From the NCBI GenBank assembly GCA_011033025.1, contig WFMF01000192.1, positions 62,001 to 126,000 on the forward strand: a DNA stretch of 64,000 nucleotides, in the 5' to 3' direction. The stretch comes from Beroe forskalii (lineage: Eukaryota; Ctenophora; Nuda; Beroida; Beroidae). The notes under the pieces were generated by a model. The model saw only the letters and a list, made by a program, of their open reading frames with translations, was not told the origin of the DNA and searched no databases. Position numbers and translations under genes: made by a program. Position 1 is the stretch's first letter. Every line of letters starts with the position of its first letter. Below, one piece after another: positions 11,898 through 23,900 of this stretch.

Positions 11898-12059
11898 CGT
11901 AAGATTTATTTCACTTCATCCGAATTCGCACAGAAACCAAAAGCAATGCAACTTTGATACGAAACAATGCATGCAATTCCTCCGTGGAAAATTCGAACTT
12001 CGAAAGGGAGACCTTCAACTTTCAATTTCAAGCACCTGTGCGCGCGTTTCGCAAAGTTA

Positions 12060-12420
12060 TTTACTGTGCACAACATGAATCAGTTTCGGACCGAAAGTGC
12101 CATTTCACTCATAAAACCATTTTTGAACGTTGAATGTCAAATTGATACCAAAATTTGCAGGAATATAGTTTAGGGCACCAGACAGCGTCTGTGAAAATTT
12201 GAAGGTGGTTTCATCATTCCGCGTCGATCGAATGGACTGATCAAATGAACAACGCGCGCTTGCTAAACACGTATATCCCTGTGTGGCTCGCGAGTCGCGC
12301 GGCGCGTACACACACCTATGCGGGCTTAGGAAAACGCGCGCAATACACTTTTATGATGATTTCCGCGCAAAACTGAAAACAGCAATTGTGTGCGTTTTTC
12401 ATTTGATCAATTCATTTGAT
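12060..12420. repeat. Dispersed repeat with TTTCGGACCGAAAG core and GC-rich tail
   Basis: CAGTTTCGGACCGAAAG at about 12080, then ACAGCGTCTGTGAAAATTTG at 12180 and AAACACGTATATCCCTGTG at 12265. The same order of blocks recurs at 44860-45330, and the GC-rich tail (GCGCGGCGCGTACACACACC) recurs at 18320. This copy shows the uninterrupted site GGAATATAGTTTA that is split by a MITE at 44977. Confidence 0.75.
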
Positions 12421-12489
12421 CATTTTTTGTGCGCGCACAACGGGTTTTCCCATTTTTTTAAATAATTTTTAATTTTATAGTTATTTAAG

Positions 12490-15245
12490 AACAAGAACGG
12501 AACCGGAACTTAGATCTTAGAGAACAAGATCGTAGAACTGGATTTAGATCTTAGAACAAGATCGTGGGAACTGGATTTAGATCTTGGAACAAGATCATGG
12601 AACCGGAACGAGATCGTGGAACAGGATTTAGATCTTAGAACAGATCTGGATGGGCGGAACAAGATCGTGGAGCAGGATCGTAGAACTGGATTTTAGATCT
12701 TGGGGCCCAGGATCATGGAACCGAACAAGATCGTGGAATCGTAGATAAATGATAGATCTTGGAATCTTGGAACAAGGATCCTTGGGCCCAGAGAACAAGA
12801 TCGTGGGGCAGGATCGTAGAACTGGATTTAGATCTTGGAACAGGATCATGGGTGGCAGAACAAGATCAGTGGAACAGGATCGTAGAACTGGATTTAGATC
12901 TTGGAAGGATCTTGGAACAGGATCATTGGAACGGAGTTTAGATCTTGGAGGGAGTTTAGATCTTGGAGACAGGATGTAGGATGTAGATCTTGGAACAGGA
13001 TCATGGAACTGGAACAAGATCTTGGGACAGGATCTGAACTGGATGTAGATCTTGGGAACAGGATCATGGAACCGGAACAAGATCGTGGAATTGGAACAGG
13101 ATCGTGGAACTGGATTTAGATCTTGGAACAGGATCTTGGAACCGGAACAAGATCGTGGAACAGGATTTTAGATCTTGGAACAGGATCGTGGAACTGGATA
13201 ACAGATCTTGGAACAAGATCTTGGAACAGGATCGTGGAACTGGATGTAGATCTTGGAACAGAGATCAGATCGTGGGGGACAGGATCGATGAACTGGATTT
13301 AGATCTTGGAACAGGATCTTGGAACAGGATCGTGGAACTGGATGTAGATCTTGGAACAGGATCATGGAACTGGAACAAGTCTGGTTAGATCTTGGATCGT
13401 GGAACAGGATCTGGAACAGGATCACCGGAACAAAGATCGTGGAACAGGATCAGGAATTGGATTTAGATCTTGGAACAGGATCGTGGAACTGGATTTAGGG
13501 CTTGGAGACAAGATCTTCCCTTGAACTGGATTTAGTGGAACAGGATCATGGAACTGGAACAAGATCTTAAAACAGGATCGTGGAACTGGATGTAGATCTT
13601 GGAACAGGATCACAGAACCGGAACAAGATCGTGGAACAGGGTCGTAGAACTAGATTTAGATCTTGGAACAGGATCGTGGAACTGGATTTAGATCTTGGAA
13701 CAGGAGCATGGAACAAGATCGTGGAACAGGATCGTAGAACTGGATTTAGATCTTGGAACAGGATCTTGGATGGAACCGGAACAAGATTTTAAAACAGGAT
13801 CATGGAACTGGATATAGATCGACTTGGAACAGGGTCATGGAACTGGAACAAGATCTTGGAGACAGGATCGTAGAGCTGATTTAGATCTTGGAACAGGATC
13901 GTGGAACTGGATGTAGATCTTGGAACAGGATCATGGAACTGGAACAAGATCTTGGAACAGGATCGTGGAACTGGATGTAGATCTTGGAACAGGATCTTGG
14001 AACCAAGATCGGAACAGGATCGTGGAACTGGATTTAGATCTTGGAACAGGATCTTTGGAACGGGATCTTGGGGCAGGATCGTGGAACAGGATGTAGATCT
14101 TGGAACAGGATCATGGAACTGGAACAAGATCTTGGAAGGACAGAGGATTTAGGACAAGATCTTGGAACAGGATCACGTGGAACTGGATGTAGATCTTGGA
14201 ACAGGATCATGGAACCGGGAACAGATCGTGGGGGCAGGATCGTAGGTGGATTTAGATCTTGGAACAGGATCGTGGAACTGGATTTAGATCTTGGAACAGG
14301 ATCGTGGAATAGGATCCTTGAACTGGATTTAGATCTTGGAACAGGATCATGGAACTGGAACAAGATCTTAAAACAGGATCGTGGAACTGGATGTAGATCT
14401 TGGAACAGGATCACAGAACCGGAACAAGATCGTGGAACAGGGTCATAAGAACTGGATTTACAAGATCTTGGAACAGGATCGTGGAACTGGATTTGAGATC
14501 TTGGAACAGGAGCACAGAACGTGGAACAAGATGGATTTTGGACAGGATCGTAGAACTGGATTTAGATCTTGGAACAGGATTTAGATCTTGGAACAGGATC
14601 ATGGAACTGGATATAGATCGACTTGGAACAGGGTCATGGAACTGGAACAAGATCTTGGAGCAGGATCGTAGAACTGGATTTAGATCTTGGAACAAGATCT
14701 TAAAACCCAGGACTGGGGGATCGTAGAACTGGATTTAGATCTTGGAACAGGATCATGGAGCCAGAACAAGATCGTGGATGACAGGATCAAATAGAACTGG
14801 ATTTAGATCTAGGAACGGATCATGGAACTGGATTTGGAACATAGATCTTCATGTAGCAACTAGAACAAGCATGGAACGGAACGATCGTGGAACAGGATCA
14901 TTAGAACTGGATTTAGATCTTGGAACAGGATCGTGGAACTGGATTTAGATCTTATAGAACATAGCTCACCATCTTAGATCGTGGAACATAGATCAATAGA
15001 TCGTAGCTGGATTTAGATCTAGAAACAGCTGATAGTGGAACTGGATTTAGATCTTAGGAACATAGCCCACTGGATCGTGGAACATCGATCAATAGATCGT
15101 AGCTCACTAGAACAAGATCATGAACCGGAACAGGATCGTGTTACTGGATTAGGATTTAGATCTTGGAACAGGATCATGGAACTGGATTTAGAATTAGATC
15201 TTAGACCAAAACTCACTAGATCATAGATCGTGGAACATATATCAA
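12490..15245 (+). repeat. GATC-rich satellite, 32-bp unit built of two 16-bp halves
   Basis: Dominant unit: GGATCGTGGAACTGGATTTA followed by GATCTTGGAACA, 32 bp, with half-unit similarity (GATCNTGGAAC). Variants read GGATCATGGAACTGGAACAA-GATCTTGGAACA or GGATGTAGATC. Near-regular GATC spacing throughout; units decay towards 14800-15240. Open frames here have Trp-Asn-Arg-type repeat peptides that rotate frame and are not genes. Confidence 0.95.
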
Positions 15246-17280
15246 TAGATGTGAATAATTTGGCCGGGGACTGGACCTACAATCTCTAACTCAATATCCA
15301 AATTCTAAAACAACAAGGGTTAAAAAGGGAAAAAAAAAATATGGAAAAAAGTGGCAAAAATTTTAAAGCTCCAGATAATACCCCCCATGATCACTAAATA
15401 GATCTGCAACAACAAAAAAAAAACGGCCAAAATAAAGGTTTGAACCAAAGACAGTATTTGAAAAGGTACCAGTTCAGAAGGGGGGGGGGCAAAAATTTTT
15501 GAATCTTTTTTGATTTTAGAAAATTTTCTTTCTTTGAACTCATAAATTATTTAAAATTTATTTTGGGGAAAGGAACAAGCATTAAAAAAAAAATTTGAAA
15601 AAGGGTGGTAGCCATTAGAAACTATCTGAAATGTTTGGTTTTGGGGTACGGGTTCCATATTTTTTAAAATTTTGGGACTGACCACAATTCTAATAAATAA
15701 AAATAAATTGCTAACGTTCTAATCCTTTAAAATAAAACTAGAGAGTTACAAACGGGGGGAAAAGTTATTGGGCCAGAAAAAAAAAGACCCAAGTAGACTT
15801 TTCCAATAAAAAAAAAAAACCCAAAGGAAAAAACAAAGGTTTTTTTAAAAAAGACCTAAAAGAATTGAGTACCATTAGAATTGGGGGATAAGGGGGGAAT
15901 TATTTTTTTATTTTAGAAAATTTTTTTTGGGGAATTATGGGAACTGAGTTTTAAAAACCCTTTACCAAAAATTGGGTTAAACAATCAGGAAAAAATTTGC
16001 GTCCCCCCGGGAAAGTTTGGGAAAGGTCGTTGATTAATTTGGAAAGGCGGAAACGGAACAAATTTAACAATCTAAACTAAAGTTTTAACGGGAAAACCGG
16101 AAAACAGGACAGAACGGGATCGTAAACTGAAGTCGGGGAAAATTGGAACTGGTTTTGTTTTTAGAACATTTTTTAGGATTAAAACAAATGGGTGATCGGG
16201 AACTTTTTAAAAAAGAACTTGGGAACTGCTCAAAAAAAAGAGAAAAACTACTAAAAGGGTTTTGGAATCTTTTTTTCCCCGACTTTTTGCATGATTGTTA
16301 AACAAATTTACCCCCTGTTCAAGACTAAAAAAGCTTTCCAACGTTCGGGGTTTGAAAGATTTTTAAATTCCCCAAACCTTTAAATCTAAATAATTCTACG
16401 ATCCTTTTATTTGCCCCAAGATCAAAATTTAGATCTGAAAGATTAAATTAGTTTAGACCTTTCAGATTTGCCGGTTCGTACCTGTTAAGATTTATTCCCA
16501 GACCTTTCAAGATTGTTCATTTATGTCTTTAAAATCTATTTCCCCTCCTTTTTGTCAAATCCGTTCCCCCCCCAAAATCTTTTCCTTCCTTTCCTTTTCC
16601 CAAGATAAAAACCTTTCCCCCTTTCCCCCTTTCCGTTCCATTTTGTTGGTTCCAAACCCTTTCCAAGAAAACCATTCTACGACCCTTTCCCGCCCTTTCC
16701 GGATCCCCAAGATCTAACCTTCACAATTTTCCGTTTTTTTTACCCACGACCCTGTTCCGTCTTGCCCTTCCCAACCCTTTTCCCCGATCTTTTTTCCTTT
16801 TTTTTGGGTTCCCCAATTTTTCCAAAGTTTCTACCCCACCCCATCTTTTTCCCGGGTTTCCCGGCCCTGTTCCAAAAATCCTTTCCAAATTTTTTCCCAA
16901 GACCTGCCCATTTAATCCTTTAAGATCATCCGCCAGACCCCTTTCCCAAATCAAACCCAGTTCCAGCCCGTTCCAGTCCCCCAGTCCGGTTTTCCAAGAT
17001 TTTTTTCCCATCTGTTCCAGATTTTTTCCCTTCCCCGCCTGTTCCAAGCCCCCAAATTCCCGATCCTTTTCCCCGATCTTGTTCGGCCCTGCCCTTTTCC
17101 CAAATTAAACCCACCCAAACCCTTTTCCCAAACCCGTTCCGATCCTTTTCCCAAGATTTTTCCCATTCCGACCCTTTTCCCAAAGATTTCCCATTCCCAG
17201 ACCCTTTCCCAAGATCAAACTTTTCCACGCCCGTTAAAGATCCCGTTCAATCCTTTCCCCTTTTTTCCCAGTTCCCGTCC
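15246..17280. other. Homopolymer-rich, probably mis-called centre of the satellite
   Basis: Very many runs of A, T, C and G of 5-10 bases, with recognisable satellite fragments: AGAACGGGATCGTAAACTGA near 16110 in + orientation, and CCTTTCCCAAGATCAAAC-like pieces from about 16380 on in - orientation. This looks like satellite read with systematic base errors where the array inverts, rather than unique DNA. Open frames in it should not be annotated. Confidence 0.65.
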
Positions 17281-17650
17281 TGTTCCAGTCCACCCGTTCC
17301 GACTATTTCCCAGATCTTGTTCAGTTCCATGATCCCTGTTCCCAAGATACATCCAGTTCCACGATCCTGTTCCAGATCTAAATCCCAGTTCCACGATCTG
17401 TTCTAAGATCCTGATCCAGTTCTACGATCCTGCTCCACGATCTTGTTCCGGTTCCATGATCTTGTTCTAAGATCTAAATCCTGTTCCACGATCTTGTTCC
17501 GGTTCCATGATCTTGTTCCAAGATCTAATTCCAGTTCCATGATCTTGTTCCAAGATCTAATTCCAGTTCTACGATCTTGTTCTAAGATCTAAATCCAGTT
17601 CTACGATCTTGTTCTAAGAATCTAAGATCTAAGTTCCGGTTCCGTTCTTG
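17280..17650 (-). repeat. GATC satellite, inverted arm
   Basis: Reverse complement of the 12490-15245 unit, for example TCCACGATCTTGTTCC and AGATCTAAATCCAGTTC repeated at about 32-40 bp. It joins the inverted-repeat end at 17628-17720. Confidence 0.9.
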
Positions 17651-17722
17651 TTCTTAAATAACTATAAAAATTAAAATTATTTAAAAAATGGGAAAACTAC
17701 GTTGTGCGCGAACAAAATAAGT

Positions 17723-18763
17723 TTGAAATTTCATGAATAAATAAGTGGTGCCGTGAAAAAAAAGTAGGGCAAAAAATGACGTCACTCAGCCCCGTTTACA
17801 TGGGAGACATACCCGAAGCCTTTTCATCAATAAAGGATCGTTCACTTCACATATTACATTATTACGTAAAAAATCAACCTCCCTCCCCCTGACGTCGTCA
17901 GACCCATTATTCTGCGAGTCGCGTGGCGCGCGCGAAGGGTTCAGGCAAGTAGGCAACGCCTGACAATACATACAACATAGAAGGCTTGCACTTCCTAAGC
18001 CCACTTAGTTTCCCTAACCAGTACTGGTGCAGGTGTCGCGAAACGAGCAAGGCGCGGCGCGCGCGTAAAACTAGGGATCTGGTTAGAGCAACCCACTTAG
18101 GTGTGCGTATGCGCGCGGCGCTTCCCTACGGGAAGCGCAACGCACAGCAGGGATATACGTGTTTAAAAAGAATTGCACCCAGGAAAAGCATACTAATTAA
18201 CAAATGAAAGACAAAGTCGTAGGATGTTAGCCTACCCTCGCGCGCGCGAGGCACAACGTTCCACATTTGGACGTCACATTTTCATCTTGCTAAACACATA
18301 TACCCCTGTTATCGTCGCGCGGCGCGTACACACACCTATGCGGGCGCCGGGCTTAAAAAAATTTTCGCCGCGCCTCATTGCTCATGTCATGTCAGAGGAA
18401 ATAGACATTAAAGATGGGCAACGTCCGTGGTCCGTCGAAGAAAAAGGGTCTTCCATATTCTAGTGATGAGGGTGTTGTTGACAAAAATGGATACAAAATG
18501 CATCTTAATCTGCTCAAAATTTTGTAATTGTATCTTTTAAATACCTTACTCGTTTCCCTTACCCAGCGGGGTATCGTTGTTGTCAGCCGTTGATGGACCC
18601 TTGTTGGACCTATAAACTCGAAATCACCGCCAAGTGTTCATGTCGAGGCCACCTATTATCCTAAACTTCGTATTTTTTAAATATTAGGATTGGAGTAATT
18701 GACTGAGAATGTGTTGCCCCACTTTGTGGATTTCCTGAAGAAGATTCAGATATTTATCTGAAA
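17723..18763. other. GC-rich dispersed repeats, no gene seen
   Basis: 17830-17910 starts like the TIR family of 46106 and 59972 (GGATCGTTCAC, TATTACGTAA, then CCTCCCTCCCCC). 18060-18360 holds blocks in both orientations shared with 12260-12340, such as AGGGATATACGTGTTTAAAA (18152, inverted) and AAACACATATACCCCTG (18291). 18380-18470 is open (METs at 18386) and could hold a leader exon, but I cannot show it. 18480-18760 shows nothing. Confidence 0.55.
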
Positions 18764-18768
18764 AATGA

Positions 18769-19078
18769 CAGTTGAATAGATAATGGAGTGGGGCAATGTT
18801 TATAATTGCATGTTGTACTGAAATTTCCGTTTTAAATTATATTTTTCCTCTGATTGTGACAAAATGAGAAGCAGCTCCTAAAATAGTAAGTCTTCAATGA
18901 TCATTCTACATACAAAGTCATCATCAGTAATCCTCAAATTTGATTGTATAAAGTAGTGACTAGTGTTGTAAAGTTTAAAAATGATCATTAAAGACTTACT
19001 CTTTTAGGAGCTGCTTCTCATTTTGTCGCAATCAGAGGAAAAATATAATTTGAAATGGAAATTTCAGACAGTTGAATA
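18769..19078. mobile_element. Foldback (MITE-like) element
   Basis: Arms of about 88 bp, 18817-18905 and 18975-19063, are reverse complements with a few changes (GAAATTTCC / GGAAATTTC at the outer ends; GAGAAGCAGCTCCTAAAA / TTTTAGGAGCTGCTTCTC inside). GACAGTTGAATAG occurs directly on both sides (18769 and 19066) and may be a target duplication or part of the element. It sits about 170 bp upstream of LIN37. Confidence 0.8.
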
Positions 19079-19245
19079 GCAGTGTAAATATGTGGGTTTG
19101 ATGTCACATTTAAGAATTTCTGTGTTTCACTGAAACAATATTTATTTTGTTTTATCAAATTATTGGAATTACTCCCGAATTTTCAATATCTTTCATTTAG
19201 CTCAACAATTTCCTTAATCACACGGCAATAACTCAGGAAGCAGGA

Positions 19246-19854
19246 ATGAACATAAGGGAAGCTCGTCAGCAGTTTGACTTATTACTTTCTGTTGATACTG
19301 GAAACAAAAACACTTCTTCTGCAAATCATGTGACAGATGCAGATCAAGCTGGTAATCATGGATTTTCAGATGAACTTATTATTGAAACTGTGTACAGTCC
19401 CAGAAAAAGGAGGCGAGAAACCAACAGAACTAAAGTTCATGACTTGGTGGGCATGTCACATGTCATGACACTTTATGACCGATCCATAAACTTGAACAAG
19501 CTGAATGCAAATAGTACATTATATTCTGCTTCAAGGGAGTGGATGAAAAACAAACCTTCTGCAGCTCCATCACTGCAAAGCCCAAAAAGTACTGAGAGTG
19601 AGGGAGATACACAAGTAGTGTATTGCTATGACTGTACAGATACAACTCCTTATCCTGAGAGTGATCTCCCACTCCCTTCAGAAGGAAGCAGTGTCCCAGT
19701 CAGGACAGAAGTTGACATTTCAACTCTGAGGAATATGAATTTGAGAAAATGGAAGGCTGTTCGAGAAAAATGGAAGGAAACATATGAGGAGAATTATAAA
19801 GCTCATCCTGAATGTGTTAATTTTATAAAAGCTCTTTATCAAGCACCATCCTAG
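19246..19854 (+). CDS. LIN37: LIN37, MuvB core / DREAM complex subunit
   Basis: 202 residues from this ATG. Matches LIN37 in order: ARQQFDLLL near the N-terminus, basic PRKRRRE, the central block VMTLYDRSINLNKL...LYSASREWMKN, and the C-terminal LRNMNLRKWKAVREKWKE...NFIKALY. LIN37 is a MuvB core protein; in DREAM it helps repress cell-cycle genes in quiescence, and in B-MYB complexes it accompanies activation. The frame stays open upstream to an acceptor-like TTTCATTTAG ending at 19200 (adding L-N-N-F-L-N-H-T-A-I-T-Q-E-A-G), so a short first exon is likely upstream and was not found. The body is in one exon. Confidence 0.9.
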   Translation: MNIREARQQFDLLLSVDTGNKNTSSANHVTDADQAGNHGFSDELIIETVYSPRKRRRETNRTKVHDLVGMSHVMTLYDRSINLNKLNANSTLYSASREWMKNKPSAAPSLQSPKSTESEGDTQVVYCYDCTDTTPYPESDLPLPSEGSSVPVRTEVDISTLRNMNLRKWKAVREKWKETYEENYKAHPECVNFIKALYQAPS

Positions 19855-20480
19855 CTAAGTACAAATGGGGGGCCAGACATTTGGGGTTGTCCTTCTTAGC
19901 CATAGGCTTTCTTTGCAATACTATTTGACTTTGCCAATATACCTTTAAATACTACCTACATCTATTGTATTCTATTTTAGGGGGTGCCACTGTCCCAATT
20001 GTCCCTTACTCAAGAAAAAGTCGATCAGAAGAGAAACATTTGGGACTAATAGGACAGAGGAAACGACATAAAAGGGACTCAAAAATTGAATTGGGACTGA
20101 GATAATTGGGATGAATGAATGAATGAATGATACAGATATAGTGGGATTCAAAAAGTCAAATGGGACAAAAAATGGACATTTGGGACAAATGAGCAAATGG
20201 TTTTGTTTATGACCTGGTTCGAATATCCCCTCTAAACTGTGTTGCTCAGGAATCCGGAGTCCTGGGTGGCCCAGCCTTGCAGTTGTAAGCTGTGAGGGGT
20301 ACGTGGGCCGAAACCCCTCTGTTTCCCTTGTCACCTGCTGATGGTACACCTACATCGCAGATGGCAGTGAGACCTTACAACTGTAGGGTAACCACTGATG
20401 ATTCACAGTTTAGCTTTAGTCTCTTCCACCTCTTATGTCAATCTTTGAATTAGGAAATCAATATTCAGTATTTTGTTATG
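19855..20480. repeat. GGGAC-rich dispersed repeat and short microsatellite
   Basis: 19975-20215 has many copies of (T)TGGGACA / TGTCCC and a GAAT tetranucleotide run (about 20112-20130). A related stretch with TGTCCCAATT and TTGGGACAGTG is at 28545-28640. No gene seen. Confidence 0.6.
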
Positions 20481-20484
20481 TTTG

Positions 20485-20626
20485 TAGAATACCCATACAC
20501 CTCTATAGATAAGACATTGGACTGCAATCCTGGCAATCCTAACTGGGCAACATTAATTGCAATAAGGATCTTGTTGAGGCTTTGGATGGGAGTTTGTGTT
20601 CGAGGGGTTGATGCCTTCGTTTCGAA
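20485..20626 (-). pseudogene. Decayed copy of the MFS gene's first exon
   Basis: The minus strand reads S-T-P-R-T-Q-T-P-I-Q-S-L-N-K-I-L-I-A-I-N, similar to S-T-P-R-A-H-I-P-I-Q-S-L-S-K-I-H-I-T-I-I in the exon at 23943-24117. The matching start codon is ACG (about 20618-20620) and an in-frame stop lies just upstream; no clear donor follows. It could alternatively be the exon of an unseen paralogue with another start. Confidence 0.55.
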
Positions 20627-20960
20627 ATATGGTTAGCATGGTTAGCAGTGCTCATGGGAGGATTTTGTGGAACCTAAAAGTTCACGGACATTGATATTCA
20701 CGCTTGATCATGTCACTTCAAACCTACTTAAGAGAAATTAGAAATTTTAATCGTTTTACTTAAAGAAATTAAGTGGCATACCTTTAATTAAAACATAATA
20801 CTGGAACATTTTATATATTATGTCCTGTTGCTAGAGGTTTCCTGTTGAAACCCATATAATGAGATTAGACACAATGAAATGCCAAAAAGTTTTCTTTAGA
20901 TAGGTTATAAAAGATCTGTAGATAATAAAAGATTAAACAAATCAATGTGCCAGTTACTAC

Positions 20961-23900
20961 CTACACCCTCCTTATTGATGCAACCTTGGTGAACACAAGG
21001 ACTGCTGTTGTAATAACCGATAAAAACCCAAGTGCAAGAAAAACTGGTATTTCACTCTTTCTGGTAAGAGTTAGTCCTGATAACGCAGAACCAAGAGCAG
21101 CAGAAAAGCTGAATGAGGCATTGTATATAGTAGTCGACCACGTTCCGAGATCTGCCTTCGATTCTAGCCCGCTTTGTTCCATCAGCACAAACTTACTCAT
21201 GATACACAAGTTGACTATGGCTGCATCTCCGATTCCTGCGAGAATTGATCCCAACACAAACTGTGCTGGGAATAAATTTAAGTTTTCAGTTGTTGAGCCA
21301 AATGTAAAGACCAATCCGACGTAGTAAATTATATTCCCCACAATCATTACCAACAGTACATTCACTTTCTTATCAGAAATCACTCCCCAAATAAGTGCTG
21401 CGAGGAAACTGAACAAGTTGAGTAAGTTGAAAAACAGAACAGCATCTGCCAGACTCTGTCCGTTGAAGCTCACCATTCTTGCTGGGAGGGAATATGATAT
21501 CATGCAAAAAGTCACATTGTTAAGGAAGGTTGTGACATCAGGCATATAGAAAGCAAAAGTTTGTTTATGGGTCATGCTTGGCACTAGAGCATCTTCTTCT
21601 GTTGCAGTTGTAGCGGTTTGGTTTTGTGATATGGTCATCTCACCATCAGTCTGTTGTTGGTCTGGCATTAGAGCCATGTCTATCTGTCTATCTGCACAAG
21701 ATGCTAGTTCCTGACCCTCTGGCACCACTACTTGCTGCATCCTATTCTGTACTTTCAGCAGTAGTGGGAGGGTTATCAAGGGTAGCAAGTTGAATGCAGC
21801 TATTCCAAGTCCTGTGGCCAGCCATCTACCAACTAGGAACAGCTCAGCTGCAACCACTGAGCTTACCATGGAAGCTATGTGCATTGTGCTGCTGATAACC
21901 ACGATAAGGACTTTGTATTTTGCCAAGTATAGGTCCACTAATTCTCCCTGTGTGGAATGCATTAATTATTTTTTCCTGAAATGTCAAACTTTCAAAAGCT
22001 ATATAATGACAACGTACTCTTTCGTATTAGTTAATGTACAGTTTTACTTCATATTAAGTATTTAGAGTTGATACCCACCTGCACCATTATAACGATCAAC
22101 GATTGAGTTTGTTCCCCATACCTTTATTTATTATATTATATGTTGTGATTGAGTAATTCTAGATAATTATGCTACATCTTGAGTGCTGTTACTGAAGATG
22201 ACTATGTGCCCGAGATGTGCCCCAAGTGCGCAAAAGATGTGCCCCAGGTCTGCCCGAAATGTTCCCTCAGGTGGTTGTGCCCCAGATATATTTTGTACAT
22301 TAATTGTGTCCGAGATGTGCCCCAAGTGTGCCCAGGGTGCCCGAGGTGTGCCCCAAGTAGTTGTACCCAAATGTGCCCCAGGAGTGTCTTGTACCCGAAG
22401 TTTGCCCGAGGTGTGCCCGAAATGTACCCTAGATGTGCCCCAGGTGTGTCCAGGTTGTGCCCCAGGTGTGCATTGGCAGATTACCGAGTTGCCACTTTTT
22501 TCCTGAATTGTCAAACTTTCAAAAGCTATCTTATTACATGAAATTAAGAAAGCAGTTAATTAAGAAACCGGGCAAAAAAGTTTCTTAATAAACTGCTTCT
22601 TAATTTCATGTTTCTTTAATAATATGTACCTACCTTAATTTCATGACTCTTAATTTAATTTAATATCATTTCTACATTAATGTTAAAAATTTCGTATTTC
22701 GAAGCCATGAAAGACTCAAGAGACATCTCAGTTGACTTACACTTAGATCCTTTTTCCAGGTTGAGTACGTAATTCGAGAATTTGACAAACTTAGGTATGG
22801 GTATAAAGCGGTTTTATTGAAATTATATTTAGTCCTCGTCATTCATTAATCTCATGCATTTCAATTATTGCTTAATTGCTGTCTGAGGAAAAATTTTCAG
22901 AAACAAATATTCTCATTCTATGGAGCTATAAAAGTTTCTTAATTTATTCTGGATCCAAAAAAGTTTCTTAATTAATTTTCAGCCTTTAAAAAGTTTCTTA
23001 ATTTTATGATTTTTTATTTTCCTTAGGATTAATTAGTTGCTTACTAAATTGGTTACAATAAGGTATATACTGACAAAGTACTCTTTCGTATTAGTTAAAA
23101 TGTACACTTTTACTTCTTAAGTATTTAAATTTATACCCACCTGCACCATTATAAATATAGCTGCCGCTGTGAACCCCTGCAGTAATCTGCTCACTAATAT
23201 CAGAGCTAGAGCCCCCCAACCCTCAGCATCCCATTCAAGTGCTGTGTCAACGATACTCATTAGGCCAAGGAAGAGGGTGTTCAGCAGGAACATTAGGAGG
23301 CATCTCGCCTGAAGAAGAGAAAAGTCACACACACAGGTACACACAGGGACTGAAAAAGCTGGATGGAACACTGACAAAATCCAAAAATGCTGAAAAACGA
23401 ACCGACAGACTGATGGACAGGCCGTGTGACAGACAGACTGAATAATAGACAGAGATTAGAAGGCTGACTGCTGAATACGGAAAACTTGGTCACTTCTCAT
23501 TCAATTTCGACAAACAAACTAGTATGATTAACCACCATCAAAATGACGCATCTAGGCTATCTTAGCAAACTCATATCCAAAATTAGTGTTTTCCATAATA
23601 TGATGATGGATGACCCCCCCCCCCAACAAGCATAGACGAAAAGGCAATCAAAGAAGGCAAACGGAGGCACTGTATCAGAAGAATTACTGACCTGTAGCGA
23701 TATTGATATCTTGTGTGGAATGATTCTTGGAAGAAATGGAGCTATGCCAGAAGTTACAAGCATACTGGAAATTGCTACAGCACCTATTTTGATATCATCG
23801 GATTACTCTTTTTGGTAAATTTTGAGGTAGTGGACCATAGACATCAAAGCCCTCATGGGTGGCCCAGAGGGATTTTTATTTTTAAACATACTTCAATCTC

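Larger units (their letters stand above)
12425..17722. mobile_element. 5.3-kb inverted element packed with GATC satellite
   Basis: The left end (about 12427-12520: GTGCGCGCACAACG, GTTTTCCCATTTTTTTAAAT, AGTTATTTAAGAACAAGAAC, GGAACCGGAACTTAGATCTT) is repeated as reverse complement at about 17628-17720. Similarity stops outside these arms. Inside, a satellite runs in + orientation and then in - orientation, so the whole can fold into one hairpin. I see no transposase. It resembles a foldback-type element, or a satellite array trapped between inverted repeats. Its interior is poorly resolved. Confidence 0.75.

Noticed and set aside
12628-15226. Long frames with Trp/Asn/Arg or Pro/Arg/Ser repeats
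   Set aside because: Products of the 32-bp GATC satellite read in rotating frames on both strands.
16721-17228. Lys/Gly-rich minus-strand frames
   Set aside because: They lie in the homopolymer-distorted satellite centre and show no domain.
22179-22541. Cys-Pro-rich frame that looks like a cysteine-rich peptide or metallothionein
   Set aside because: Simple GTGTGCCCC repeat in an intron of the MFS gene; no consistent Cys spacing across frames.
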